Virus record (IMG/VR): IMGVR_UViG_3300024280_000006
Coordinates: 1-41,773 of that record
Length of the DNA: 41,773 nt
Source: a virus
Direction: 5' to 3' (one strand)
The position numbers and the translations under genes are program-made. Under the pieces are notes generated by a model. That model was not told the origin of the DNA and made no database searches. It saw only the letters and a list, made by a program, of their open reading frames with translations. Shown here one piece after another: positions 28,059 through 35,571 of the stretch (its first letter is position 1; every line of letters begins with the position of its first letter).

Positions 28059-28667
28059 ATGAGCAACACCAACAACCTGGAACTGAACAAGGGCGACGAC
28101 TTCATCGTTGCGGTGGACGTCAGCGGCAGCATGCAAGCCACGGACTGCCCCGGGGGCGTGACGCGCATCAAGTTCGCGGCGGAAAACTTCCGCACCTTCG
28201 CCAAGGAAGCCGCCAAGTGGGACACCGACGGCGTCAGCCTGTACGCCTTCGGCGCCCGGGTGCACAGCTTCCCCGACGTGGCCGAAGCGCAGATCGACGC
28301 CACGGTGGACAAGCTGCTGGGCCTGCCCCTGGAAGGCATGACCCGCACCGACCAAGTGATCGCCGCTGCCTACAGCGAGCACAAGGCCCGCAAGAACGAG
28401 CAGACCGTGCTGATGGTCTTCACCGACGGCGAGCCCAGCGACGCCGATGCCGTGCTGCGCATCATCGCGGACATCACCAACGAGGTGAAGGACGAGCGCG
28501 AGTTCAACGTCATCTTCATCACCGTGGGCGACCGCTCCCCCAGCCTCCAGGCTTTCCTGGACAAGCTGGACGACGCCATCCCCGGGGCCAAGCACGACAT
28601 CGTGGACGTGAAGAAGCTGGAGGAGGTGGACTTCTACGCCGCCTTCGACGGTGCCCTGAACGGCTGA
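28059..28667 (+). CDS. von Willebrand factor A (VWA) domain protein with intact MIDAS
   Basis: 202 residues starting MSNTNNLELNKGDDFIVAV, with TCTGGAGATTTCA in front of the ATG at 28059. The metal-ion-dependent adhesion site is complete: D20-V-S22-G-S24, a Thr near 95-97 (GMTRTDQ) and D123 in VFTDGEPSDA. The whole protein is one VWA domain with no signal peptide, so it acts in the cytoplasm. It is followed by an AAA+ ATPase gene; paired VWA and AAA proteins (MoxR-VWA, RavA-ViaA, CoxD-CoxE, chelatases) remodel or load metals into partner proteins. The target here is unknown. Confidence 0.82.
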   Translation: MSNTNNLELNKGDDFIVAVDVSGSMQATDCPGGVTRIKFAAENFRTFAKEAAKWDTDGVSLYAFGARVHSFPDVAEAQIDATVDKLLGLPLEGMTRTDQVIAAAYSEHKARKNEQTVLMVFTDGEPSDADAVLRIIADITNEVKDEREFNVIFITVGDRSPSLQAFLDKLDDAIPGAKHDIVDVKKLEEVDFYAAFDGALNG

Positions 28668-28683
28668 GTGCATCCAGGCAACA

Positions 28684-28703
28684 GGGGCTAGTTTTCTAGC
28701 CCC
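28684..28703 (+). terminator. Hairpin between the VWA and AAA genes
   Basis: GGGGCTAG, loop TTTT, CTAGCCCC: a perfect 8-bp stem 16 bases after the VWA stop. No T run follows, so it probably moderates readthrough or stabilises RNA. A promoter-like TACAGT (28711-28716) without a good -35 follows, then GC-rich inverted bases up to the AAA gene. Confidence 0.5.
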
Positions 28704-28775
28704 GATAGGGTACAGTGGGCCCCGGCCCTACCAAAACGGGGTCCGTACAATGTTTCAACCAACCTGGAGATCGCA

Positions 28776-30236
28776 ATGAGCGGTAACATGAATGAGATGA
28801 GCACCAGCGAACTGAACGCCCTGGTGGCGGCAGCACAGAAAACCCTGAAGGGCAAGGTGGCTGTGGACGTGGCCGAGGTCAAGCACCACGGCAGCCAACT
28901 GATCCTCCCCGAGGGCATGTCCCTGGATGGTGCGATCGACCTGATCAAGCGCCGCCAAGCCTGGGAAACCCAGACGGTCAAGGTCTTCGAAGAGGTGGAC
29001 TGCTTCGTGTGGGACGGCGCCAACGCGCTGAACGACGTGCTGGAAGAGGTCTACGGTTGGGCCCCCACCAGCGCAGGCAACTCCAGCATCAACGTGGAAG
29101 TGGCCTACGGTGTGACCAAGGCTGTGCCGTGGGGCAGCTTCGATCTGCCCGGGGTGCAGGCCCGTGTGGACACCGGCTACACCCGCAAGAATGGCCGCTT
29201 CATCTTCCAGCTGGAAGCCAAGGTGACCCGCGCCCACGAACATCACGTCAAGGCCCTGTTTGCCAAGGTGCAGGCCCGCGTGAAGTCGCACAGCATCTAC
29301 AAGGGCAAGGCCATCAAGCTGCGCATGCGTGACGAAAACGGCGAGGCGATGCCCCTGCCGGTGGTGGAGTTCCTCAACACGGACGCCATCAAGCCCGAGA
29401 ACCTGATCTACAGCAAGGACGTGATGGCCCAGGTGGAAACCAACCTGTTCACCCCCATCCGCCGCGTGCATGACCTGATCGCCAACAACATCCCCGTCAA
29501 GCGCGGCGTGCTGCTGGCGGGCACCTACGGCACCGGCAAGACCTTGGCTGCCACGGTGGCCAGCCGCATCGCGGTGGACAACGGTGTGACCTACATCTAC
29601 ATCCCCCACGCCGACGAGTTGGCCGATGCCGTGCAACTGGCCAAGCAGTACCAGTCCCCGGCCAGCGTCATCTTCTGCGAAGACGTGGACCGCGTGCTGA
29701 GCGGCGACCGCACGCAGGGCATGGACGACATCCTCAACATCATCGATGGCATCGATACCAAGGATGCTCGCATCATGGTGGTGCTGACCACCAACGACAT
29801 CAAGAGCATCAACCCCGCCATGCTGCGCCCAGGTCGCCTGGACGGTGTGGTGGAGGTGACCACCCCTGATGCCGAAGCGGTGGAACGCCTGATCCGCTAC
29901 TACGGTGGCGACGCCATCAGCCCCGAGGCCGACCTGACCGCCGCTGGCAAGGAACTGGCGGGCAACATCCCGGCCACCATCGCCGAAGTGGTCAAGCGTG
30001 CCAAGCTGGCGCAGATGTCTCTCGGCAAGGCTGGCGACCCGCTGGGCAAGCTGGACGGCGACGGCCTGCTGATTGCGGCCAAGAGCATGAGCGGTCAACT
30101 GCGCCTGCTGGCCGAGCGCATCGCCGCCGACGAGGAAGAGAAGACCATCCCGCCGCTGGAGCAAAGCCTGGGCGCTGTGATGATGAGCGCTGTGCAAGCC
30201 AGCATCGCCGTGGAGCGTGCCAAGGCCACTGCCTGA
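28776..30236 (+). CDS. AAA+ ATPase (classic AAA type) with novel N-terminal domain
   Basis: 486 residues starting MSGNMNEMSTSELNALVAA, with CCTGGAGATCGCA in front. The AAA module begins near 220: Walker A GTYGTGKT (249-256), Walker B VIFCEDVDRV (298-307, the first acidic position E302-D303), sensor 1 VVLTTND, and MLRPGRLDGVVEV with the arginine-finger region, all typical of Cdc48/FtsH-like AAA rather than MoxR. The first ~220 residues (FEEVDCFVWDGANALNDVL, AYGVTKAVPWGSFDLPGVQ) were not recognised and may bind substrate or the VWA partner. The VWA gene lies 108 bp upstream. It likely forms a ring that unfolds or remodels proteins. Confidence 0.8.
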   Translation: MSGNMNEMSTSELNALVAAAQKTLKGKVAVDVAEVKHHGSQLILPEGMSLDGAIDLIKRRQAWETQTVKVFEEVDCFVWDGANALNDVLEEVYGWAPTSAGNSSINVEVAYGVTKAVPWGSFDLPGVQARVDTGYTRKNGRFIFQLEAKVTRAHEHHVKALFAKVQARVKSHSIYKGKAIKLRMRDENGEAMPLPVVEFLNTDAIKPENLIYSKDVMAQVETNLFTPIRRVHDLIANNIPVKRGVLLAGTYGTGKTLAATVASRIAVDNGVTYIYIPHADELADAVQLAKQYQSPASVIFCEDVDRVLSGDRTQGMDDILNIIDGIDTKDARIMVVLTTNDIKSINPAMLRPGRLDGVVEVTTPDAEAVERLIRYYGGDAISPEADLTAAGKELAGNIPATIAEVVKRAKLAQMSLGKAGDPLGKLDGDGLLIAAKSMSGQLRLLAERIAADEEEKTIPPLEQSLGAVMMSAVQASIAVERAKATA

Positions 30237-30269
30237 CCAACCCATCCCCGCCTGAAGGGGTAAACTGTA

Positions 30270-30294
30270 GGGGCCCCGCATGGGGCCCCTTTTT
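30270..30294 (+). terminator. Intrinsic terminator after the AAA gene
   Basis: GGGGCCCC, loop GCAT, GGGGCCCC, then TTTTT. It is 34 bases after the stop at 30236 and 17 bases before the next start. A TAAACT sequence (30261-30266) directly precedes it. The next gene's ribosome binding site (TTGGAGATGAGCC) begins just after the T run, so readthrough or a promoter overlapping the hairpin must feed that gene. Confidence 0.75.
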
Positions 30295-30310
30295 ACTTTG
30301 GAGATGAGCC

Positions 30311-30850
30311 ATGCCCAAGTACACTGACATGCTGCAACTGTGCGCCGCAGACCCGCTGCCCGGCCTTGCCCTGGGTGCCCCCTTGCCCCGTGCGCCTGCG
30401 CGCCCTGTGGCCCCGGCCTGGGCCCCTGTTGCGGGGCGCCCCCACCTGTGGCAAAGCCCCGCGGGCGCCCTGGCCTACCGGCCCCCGGAACCTGCCAAGC
30501 CGCAGCCCGCCAAGCCCCTGGAAGACGCAGCCAATCAACTGATCAAAGACACGCTGGCGGGCACTGTGGATCCCTTTGGGCCGCTGCGAGGGCTCCCCAC
30601 GGGGTTGTACATCGTGGAACATTTGCACAACGGGAAGCACAAGCCGTATGCCCGCTATTGGGATCCAGCCAAAGAACATCTGTCCTACGCCATCAGCGTG
30701 AACACCCCCATGTATGACCAGCATGTGTCGCAGGCACGGCGGAAGCTCAAAGCTGAAAGTCTTGAATCTGCCCCGGTGGTGCGGGTCATCGATACGCTGG
30801 GCGTCACCCACTTCGCCTACCGCGCGCTGAAACACGTTGGAATGCTGTGA
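30311..30850 (+). CDS. Hypothetical protein with Pro/Ala-rich N-terminus
   Basis: 179 residues starting MPKYTDMLQLCAADPLPGL. The first ~75 residues are a Pro/Ala-rich flexible region (PLPRAPARPVAPAWAPVAG). The rest appears folded (GPLRGLPTGLYIVEHLHNG, KPYARYWDPAKEHLSYAIS, VVRVIDTLGVTHFAYRALK). No family was recognised. It overlaps the following winged-helix gene by GTGA, suggesting a joint role. Confidence 0.5.
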   Translation: MPKYTDMLQLCAADPLPGLALGAPLPRAPARPVAPAWAPVAGRPHLWQSPAGALAYRPPEPAKPQPAKPLEDAANQLIKDTLAGTVDPFGPLRGLPTGLYIVEHLHNGKHKPYARYWDPAKEHLSYAISVNTPMYDQHVSQARRKLKAESLESAPVVRVIDTLGVTHFAYRALKHVGML

Positions 30851-31113
30851 GCATCACCCGCTACTACAACAGGATGGCCCAGGTGGTCTTCCTGTTGGTG
30901 GGCGCCCCACGCACCATCCCGGAGCTCATTCATCTGTTGGGTATGCGCACCGATCGTGCCAGCGCCCACACGCAGATGAAGCGATATCTGGTTGCCCTTG
31001 AAGAAGAGGGCTTGGTGGCCCAGGTGGGCTTTCGTGACTCAACAGGGAGGGGTGGGCGCAAGTCCACCATCTGGGCATGGGTTCCAAAAGGTGGCGCTAC
31101 AACCGGAAGATGA
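30847..31113 (+). CDS. Small winged-helix-type DNA-binding protein
   Basis: 88 residues from the GTG at 30847 (MSITRYYNRMAQVVFLLVG). The pattern PRTIPELIHLLGMRTDRAS followed by AHTQMKRYLVALEEEGLVA and GGRKSTIWAWV is that of a winged helix: a helix-turn-helix, a long recognition helix, and a beta wing. A phage transcription regulator, possibly of the early-to-late switch, is plausible. It is coupled to both neighbours by 4-bp overlaps. Confidence 0.6.
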   Translation: MSITRYYNRMAQVVFLLVGAPRTIPELIHLLGMRTDRASAHTQMKRYLVALEEEGLVAQVGFRDSTGRGGRKSTIWAWVPKGGATTGR

Positions 31114-31301
31114 AGTGTCAGTGCGGGGGCTATTGGTTCCCGCACAGGCGCGGGGGCGGGGCGTGCCACCATGCTCCGCTGCTCACGCAGGCGCGAATTC
31201 TTGCTCGGCGGGAAGGTCGTGACGTTCTGCAAGCGGTAGCCGACGTACTATACGATCACCCTGAGCAGACTGCAGGACCTCCAGGGGAGTGCCCATTTTA
31301 G
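31110..31301 (+). CDS. Small Cys/His-rich protein, overlapping the endolysin gene tail-to-tail
   Basis: 63 residues starting MKCQCGGYWFPHRRGGGAC, from the ATG at 31110 (ATGA overlap with the previous stop). C3, C5, C19 and following His residues (CQCGGYWFPH ... GACHHAP) suggest a zinc-binding knuckle known from short phage proteins. The helical end is RREGRDVLQAVADVLYDH. Its last 119 bp are antisense to the 3' end of the endolysin gene (31183-31755). Last gene of the plus-strand operon. Confidence 0.55.
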   Translation: MKCQCGGYWFPHRRGGGACHHAPLLTQARILARREGRDVLQAVADVLYDHPEQTAGPPGECPF

Positions 31302-31755
31302 CATCCTGGCGGAAAAGCAGAACCTCAGCCGCCCGGCGCCGCACCAAGCCGGGCAGCACGCGCCCCCCGCCATAGATCCACTTGGCAAACTCTCGTTCAG
31401 CGCCCGCCCAATCGCGGGCGTTTACCTTCTTACGGAGCGTGCTGCCTGCATAGGCTGCGGGGCCCAGATTAAAGATAAAGTCTGCCACAGCGGCAAGGCG
31501 CCCCGGGTAGTGGGCAAGCCCTGGGCTAAGGCGCAAGGCGTGCCCCACATACAGGGGTAGCACAGCACGCAGGCGGGCCCGTGCCTGGGCCACGGTACAG
31601 GGCGCCACATGCAAGCCCGCCACGCGCAAGCCGTAGCCCTGGGTGGCATAGCCTGCCGGGCAAATGTAGGGGTACACCAAGCCGTCCCGCCCCACGCGGG
31701 CAAGCCCTTCAAAGTGGACGCACAGGCTTTCCAGCCCAGGGGGCACAGCGGTCAT
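31183..31755 (-). CDS. Endolysin, GH24 lysozyme (muramidase)
   Basis: 190 residues starting MTAVPPGLESLCVHFEGLA. Catalytic region: E16 in HFEGLA, C32 in YPYICPAGYATQGYG at the position that is Asp or Cys in the family, and T38, matching the E-D/C-T triad of T4/lambdoid-type lysozymes. Later blocks AVADFIFNLGPAAYAGSTL and FAKWIYGGGRVLPGLVRRR fit GH24. It degrades peptidoglycan at the end of infection. No signal peptide is seen, so release needs the upstream holin candidate. About 35 residues after RRRAAEVLLF extend beyond the usual end and overlap a plus-strand gene. Confidence 0.85.
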   Translation of the reverse strand: MTAVPPGLESLCVHFEGLARVGRDGLVYPYICPAGYATQGYGLRVAGLHVAPCTVAQARARLRAVLPLYVGHALRLSPGLAHYPGRLAAVADFIFNLGPAAYAGSTLRKKVNARDWAGAEREFAKWIYGGGRVLPGLVRRRAAEVLLFRQDAKMGTPLEVLQSAQGDRIVRRLPLAERHDLPAEQEFAPA

Positions 31756-32225
31756 CGGCCGAACTTGCGCAGGGCGCGATCCACAAACCAGAAGCTCAGC
31801 ATGCTACCGACCAAAGACTTGTCAAACTCTGTGTAGAGGTCGACAATAGCCCGGTCCCAAGTGATCCCACCCTGCGTGGCGATGTAGAATAGGGCCACCT
31901 TGTACAACGTGTAGATCAACACACAGTGGTAGTAGGTGAGGAATGGGCGCAGCGTGGCGTTCACAGCATCCACCCACGGCACCCCCGTGAGTTGACCCTG
32001 GCCCTTCAAGGCTTCCAGCAGACCCTGACTCCAGGCGGCGTCCTGGGTCACAGTCGACTGCACAGTGAGCTCTTCTCTCTTCTGCTCGCCCTGCACCTTG
32101 GCCAACTGAATCTGCTTGTCAAGCAGGGCCAGCTCCTGAGCATTCTCCTGCTTCTTATGAAACAGCTCGACAAAGTTAGGGGCGAGGCGGAACAGTCCGC
32201 CAAGCAGAAGAGATAGAAGTTCCAT
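31752..32225 (-). CDS. Holin candidate
   Basis: 157 residues starting MELLSLLLGGLFRLAPNFV, overlapping the endolysin start by ATGA. An N-terminal hydrophobic helix is followed by a Lys/Glu/Gln coiled coil (KKQENAQELALLDKQIQLA), and then hydrophobic helices near FLTYYHCVLIYTLYKVALF and around GSMLSFWFVDRAL. The order resembles the 3-TM holin family of gene-transfer-agent type (TLRPFLTYYHCVLIYT). Coupled to the endolysin, it is the best candidate for the pore-forming lysis timer. Confidence 0.6.
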   Translation of the reverse strand: MELLSLLLGGLFRLAPNFVELFHKKQENAQELALLDKQIQLAKVQGEQKREELTVQSTVTQDAAWSQGLLEALKGQGQLTGVPWVDAVNATLRPFLTYYHCVLIYTLYKVALFYIATQGGITWDRAIVDLYTEFDKSLVGSMLSFWFVDRALRKFGR

Positions 32226-32226
32226 T

Positions 32227-33945
32227 TTAAGCCTGCAAGTAAGAGAGTGCGGTTTCAGTCGTCTGGACGATGCAGTCAATCAGCAGAGCTCGACCAGCCA
32301 CAGAGACGTGAGCTCCGTCAAAGCCCCCGCCTGCGGGCGGAAGGGCCCATGCGGCGTTACTGCTGTTGATCCAGGCCACCCCTGCCGGGCGAATCACGGT
32401 GCCATTGCCCGCAGTCACAGAGCCGTCAAGCGGGTCAATGAAGACGCTGTTGGCATCCGCGAATTCCAGGAAGGCCCGCTTCAACGCATCTCGAATCAGC
32501 GGCATTTGCGCGGCGTAGGTCACCGTGACGTACCACGGGCCGATGATGACCAGAGGGCTGCTGGTGATTTCGCGCAGCTTAGTCCAAGCCACCACAGCCG
32601 CAGCAGCCTCCACGGCCGGAGCGGTGCCCGCTGTGGGGGCGTTGTAGCCGTGACCGACCACCACAGCATCGATTGGCGAGGCCATCAGAGTCGCGGTGTT
32701 GAGGTTGAGCACGTCAACAAGATTGCGGCGACCCCCCGCGTTGGCGGTGTAGCTGGTGCCCCCCACGCCACAGGGGAACAAGTGACTGAAGCCCAGCAAC
32801 TCAGCCGCCTGAACACCCGCTTCGTGCAGGGCCAGATTGTAAGCAGGCTGCTCCGTGTCAAAGAACGAGTCCATGAACATGGCGACCATCGGTGCGCGCT
32901 GCGTGGGGCGGCTGATGGTCGCGTTGCTGGCGACAGCCGCGTATTGCAGATTCATGTTGCCAGACGTGGAAACACGAATGCGACGGCGACGCCGTGCGCC
33001 CCCAATGGTGATGGTGAACTTGCGGGAGCTCCCCGTAGCACCTGGAACAATCGGCGCTTCGCCAGCCAGCACGCCGTCCACCCGCACCTGAAGTCGGAGG
33101 TTAGGAGACCCAGCGGTGATTGAGAAGATGCCGACATCGATGACGTCGGCTTCAGTCATAAACTCGATAGCGCGGAACTTGCCCACCTGACCGTTCGCGC
33201 CAAAGCCGGAATCGTTGGTGGAGCCATCAAGATGGGACCATGCGGAATTTCGCAGCGTGGTGCCCGAGCCAGCGACAGTCACCAAGTTGGGTGCGCTGTA
33301 TTGATCAAAGGAGTCGGCCGAGCCCAGGAAGTTGACAACGTTCCCGAGCGAAGTGGCGCCACTCGATTCCACAATCGAAACCAGCGGGGTGGGCAGATCT
33401 TCGGCCACCCAAGTGACCGTACCGTCCGAGATGGTGCCGCTGGTCGCATAGGTGGGCGCAGTGGCGCCCGTGGTGCCTCCGACGCTGGCGCGCAGCCGCT
33501 GGGTCGCCGTCAGGTACATGATCTGTCCAGCGCGGACCACAGTGCTCGCAGCCCATGCGCGCCCCACCAAAGAGGAGCGCTGACCCAGCAGCCACCAGCG
33601 CACCGTGTTGTCGGTGATTTCACCCGGCGTGGCGCCTGGAGTGTAGCTGGGCGCTGTGGTGCCCGTGGTGCCTGCCGTGGTCACCACGGCGAGCTCCCCG
33701 TTGGGGAACACCCGCACATCCTGCACCACCAAGACTTCGCCGGGCAACCAGGGTTGAGCGGGGGCGTAAGCGGCCTGTCGGGCAGCGTCGCGCAGTTGAC
33801 GACGAAGCGAGGCCGTGTTGGTAGAATTCATCCGCCCAGAAGGAGAGATCTCGGGCCCCTCCGGGTCAAAGCCGATGGCCGGTTGACTGGCTGCTGCGCG
33901 CCGCGTGTAGGGAACAACAGGGCCAATTTCGTTAGGGTAAGACAT
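32227..33945 (-). CDS. Tail spike / receptor-binding protein with C-terminal SGNH-hydrolase-like domain
   Basis: 572 residues starting MSYPNEIGPVVPYTRRAAA behind AGAAGGAGATAGCTC. The N-terminal ~200 residues contain repeated carbohydrate-module-like units (TTGTTAPSYTPGATPGEIT and GGTTGATAPTYATSGTISD). The C-terminal half resembles SGNH esterases: VAMFMDSFFDTEQPAYN (block I, with Asp-Ser), DAVVVGHGYNAPT (block III-like) and GFDGAHVSVAGRALLID (D-x-x-H, block V). Such enzymes remove acyl groups from capsule or O-antigen sugars during adsorption. It is followed by the lysis genes and has its own promoter. Confidence 0.65.
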   Translation of the reverse strand: MSYPNEIGPVVPYTRRAAASQPAIGFDPEGPEISPSGRMNSTNTASLRRQLRDAARQAAYAPAQPWLPGEVLVVQDVRVFPNGELAVVTTAGTTGTTAPSYTPGATPGEITDNTVRWWLLGQRSSLVGRAWAASTVVRAGQIMYLTATQRLRASVGGTTGATAPTYATSGTISDGTVTWVAEDLPTPLVSIVESSGATSLGNVVNFLGSADSFDQYSAPNLVTVAGSGTTLRNSAWSHLDGSTNDSGFGANGQVGKFRAIEFMTEADVIDVGIFSITAGSPNLRLQVRVDGVLAGEAPIVPGATGSSRKFTITIGGARRRRRIRVSTSGNMNLQYAAVASNATISRPTQRAPMVAMFMDSFFDTEQPAYNLALHEAGVQAAELLGFSHLFPCGVGGTSYTANAGGRRNLVDVLNLNTATLMASPIDAVVVGHGYNAPTAGTAPAVEAAAAVVAWTKLREITSSPLVIIGPWYVTVTYAAQMPLIRDALKRAFLEFADANSVFIDPLDGSVTAGNGTVIRPAGVAWINSSNAAWALPPAGGGFDGAHVSVAGRALLIDCIVQTTETALSYLQA

Positions 33946-33970
33946 GAGCTATCTCCTTCTGACTCCCCGC

Positions 33971-34000
33971 ATTATACCCGGGGCCGGTGTGGGTGAGCAA
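33971..34000 (-). promoter_or_regulatory. Promoter of the tail spike / lysis genes (TTGCTC-18-TATAAT)
   Basis: On the minus strand TTGCTC (34000-33995), an 18-bp spacer, then consensus TATAAT (33976-33971). It is 26 bp upstream of the tail-spike ATG and would also drive the holin and endolysin genes. Confidence 0.65.
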
Positions 34001-34006
34001 GGCGCG

Positions 34007-34252
34007 TCAACGCTTCGCTTCGCGTAGCGTGCGCTTGATGTCGTTCAAGTCTTCTTTGACCGAACTAAACTTCTCAGAGACTTGACTGTCCTGCAGGGCG
34101 TCCTTCTGCTGCTGGTAGGAGCGGTTCTCCTCCAGAATGGCGATGCGCTTGTCCAGGGCGTAGTAAGCCGCCAACGCGGCACTCAGCATTGTGATAGCAG
34201 TGATGATGTGCCCAAGGCTGACGGTGGGATCGAATGTTACCTGATTCGACAT
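34007..34252 (-). CDS. Small membrane protein with coiled coil (holin- or spanin-like)
   Basis: 81 residues starting MSNQVTFDPTVSLGHIITA. One transmembrane segment (about 14-32, IITAITMLSAALAAYYALD) is followed by a charged coiled coil (KRIAILEENRSYQQQKDAL ... SVKEDLNDIKRTLREAKR). The single N-terminal anchor with a coiled-coil tail is the build of i-spanins and some accessory holins. It lies between tail fibre and tail spike, near the lysis genes. Which lysis role, if any, cannot be decided from the sequence. Confidence 0.5.
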   Translation of the reverse strand: MSNQVTFDPTVSLGHIITAITMLSAALAAYYALDKRIAILEENRSYQQQKDALQDSQVSEKFSSVKEDLNDIKRTLREAKR

Positions 34253-34263
34253 GATTACTCCGA

Positions 34264-35571
34264 TTACAGTGCCAAGTAGATCTTAGCGAACAAGCCCGCA
34301 GCCTTGTTCTTCGTGCCGCCAAACGCCGAGACGGTGATGGTGTGGGTGTGATCCCCGGCAGCATTGGTGTTAGAACTGGTGTTTTGATTGAAGCCGTTCG
34401 TGACCGTGTCTGCATCCCCCTCGCTGGTGCCAATGCGCATCGAGTGAACGTGTTCACCCGCGTTGGCTGCGGTTGCGGTGTGGGTGTGGGTGAGGACTTC
34501 GCCCACGGTGCGGGTGCCCACACTGCCGGACACAGCAGCCACCAGGGCGTCCCCGTCTTCAAGATTGGGCAGCGGGAATCGCTTGTTGGCGGCAAAGTCA
34601 GCCGCAGCGTCCACGCCCCGGGTGCTGGGCGCCCCGGTGTTATCCTGGATGGGGTAATCCGCGTTGTTCGTGCTTTCCCACAGCAGGGTGAACAGGGCGG
34701 AAGTGTCCGCGTTGGCGCGCACGGTGGCTCCGCTGGTGGCGCTGCCAATGGTGCCCCCATTCATCGCCACAGTGCCCGTGGGCGGGTTGGTGGCCATGGA
34801 AGGCACGAGCTGCCCGGTGTGATACTGGCGCACACCAGCCATCGCAGCCGCGATCAAAGCCTCCACCTGTGAGAGCCGCACAAGCCCGTTGGGGGTGGAG
34901 GCGTCCACAGCCCGGGCAGGGCCATCCGTCGTGTTGACGGACATGCGCGCAGTGCCACCAAGCGAGATGTTCAGGCTGTTGGCTGCTCGGTCGTACTCGA
35001 TGATGTCAGTGCTGTCCAGCGTGATCGTGGGCTTGGAGCTGGCCAACGTGAGCGTGAAGTTGGTGTCCACGCGGAAGCCATTCGCACTCAGCACTTGATT
35101 GCTGAATGTGTGATTGCCGCTGTGCGTGGGGTTGTTGCTCCAGGTGACGGAAGACGCAGCGATGGTCAGGGTGTCCCCGGCAGCGTCCCCCAAGGCCACA
35201 TTCCCGTTGAAGGCGATGGCGCCACTGGCGGTGAACGTCGCGCACGAGATGTTGTCAGCGTAGAATCCAGTCGCTGTCCAACGGCTGATGTCGACATTGC
35301 CGATAGCGAAGCGAATATCCGCTGTGCCTGCGCGATAGATGCCCGCCCCAGCCTCCGCATTGAAGCTCAGCGTGGGGGCTGCCTGGGTGCCGTTGATCAG
35401 CTTAAGGGGAACAGACATACCCCCCTTGCCCGAGCGAGAAAGGCTGTCAGTCAGTGCGGCAGAGATATCCGACAGGGTGGTGTTCGCCCAATCTGGTTCA
35501 ATCTCAGTTCCCTCAACCACCGGGTTGATGCCCGAAGGCAGGGTGTAGTTTCCGGAAGAATCGCGGCTCAT
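34264..35571 (-). CDS. Tail fibre protein
   Basis: 435 residues starting MSRDSSGNYTLPSGINPVV. The ATG at 35571 follows GGAGGTACAAGA and overlaps the upstream stop (ATGA); the frame runs further upstream without support. The N-terminus (VVEGTEIEPDWANTTLSDI, AGAGIYRAGTADIRFAIGN) is typical of fibres whose first part attaches to the podovirus tail. The middle is a Thr/Ser/Asn-rich repeated beta region, and the end has His-containing repeats (VLTHTHTATAANAGEHVHS, GDHTHTITVSAFGG), the tail-collar-like tip found in receptor-binding fibres that chelate metal ions. Confidence 0.75.
   Translation of the reverse strand: MSRDSSGNYTLPSGINPVVEGTEIEPDWANTTLSDISAALTDSLSRSGKGGMSVPLKLINGTQAAPTLSFNAEAGAGIYRAGTADIRFAIGNVDISRWTATGFYADNISCATFTASGAIAFNGNVALGDAAGDTLTIAASSVTWSNNPTHSGNHTFSNQVLSANGFRVDTNFTLTLASSKPTITLDSTDIIEYDRAANSLNISLGGTARMSVNTTDGPARAVDASTPNGLVRLSQVEALIAAAMAGVRQYHTGQLVPSMATNPPTGTVAMNGGTIGSATSGATVRANADTSALFTLLWESTNNADYPIQDNTGAPSTRGVDAAADFAANKRFPLPNLEDGDALVAAVSGSVGTRTVGEVLTHTHTATAANAGEHVHSMRIGTSEGDADTVTNGFNQNTSSNTNAAGDHTHTITVSAFGGTKNKAAGLFAKIYLAL

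Noticed and set aside
28755-30281. Minus-strand frame of 508 codons
   Set aside because: Mirror of the AAA+ gene, which has all catalytic motifs; His/Gly/Val-rich composition is typical of reverse frames in GC-rich DNA.
31292-31303. Minus-strand TGCTAAAAT element inside the endolysin 3' region
   Set aside because: It matches an extended -10, but there is no -35 and no gene starts downstream in that direction.
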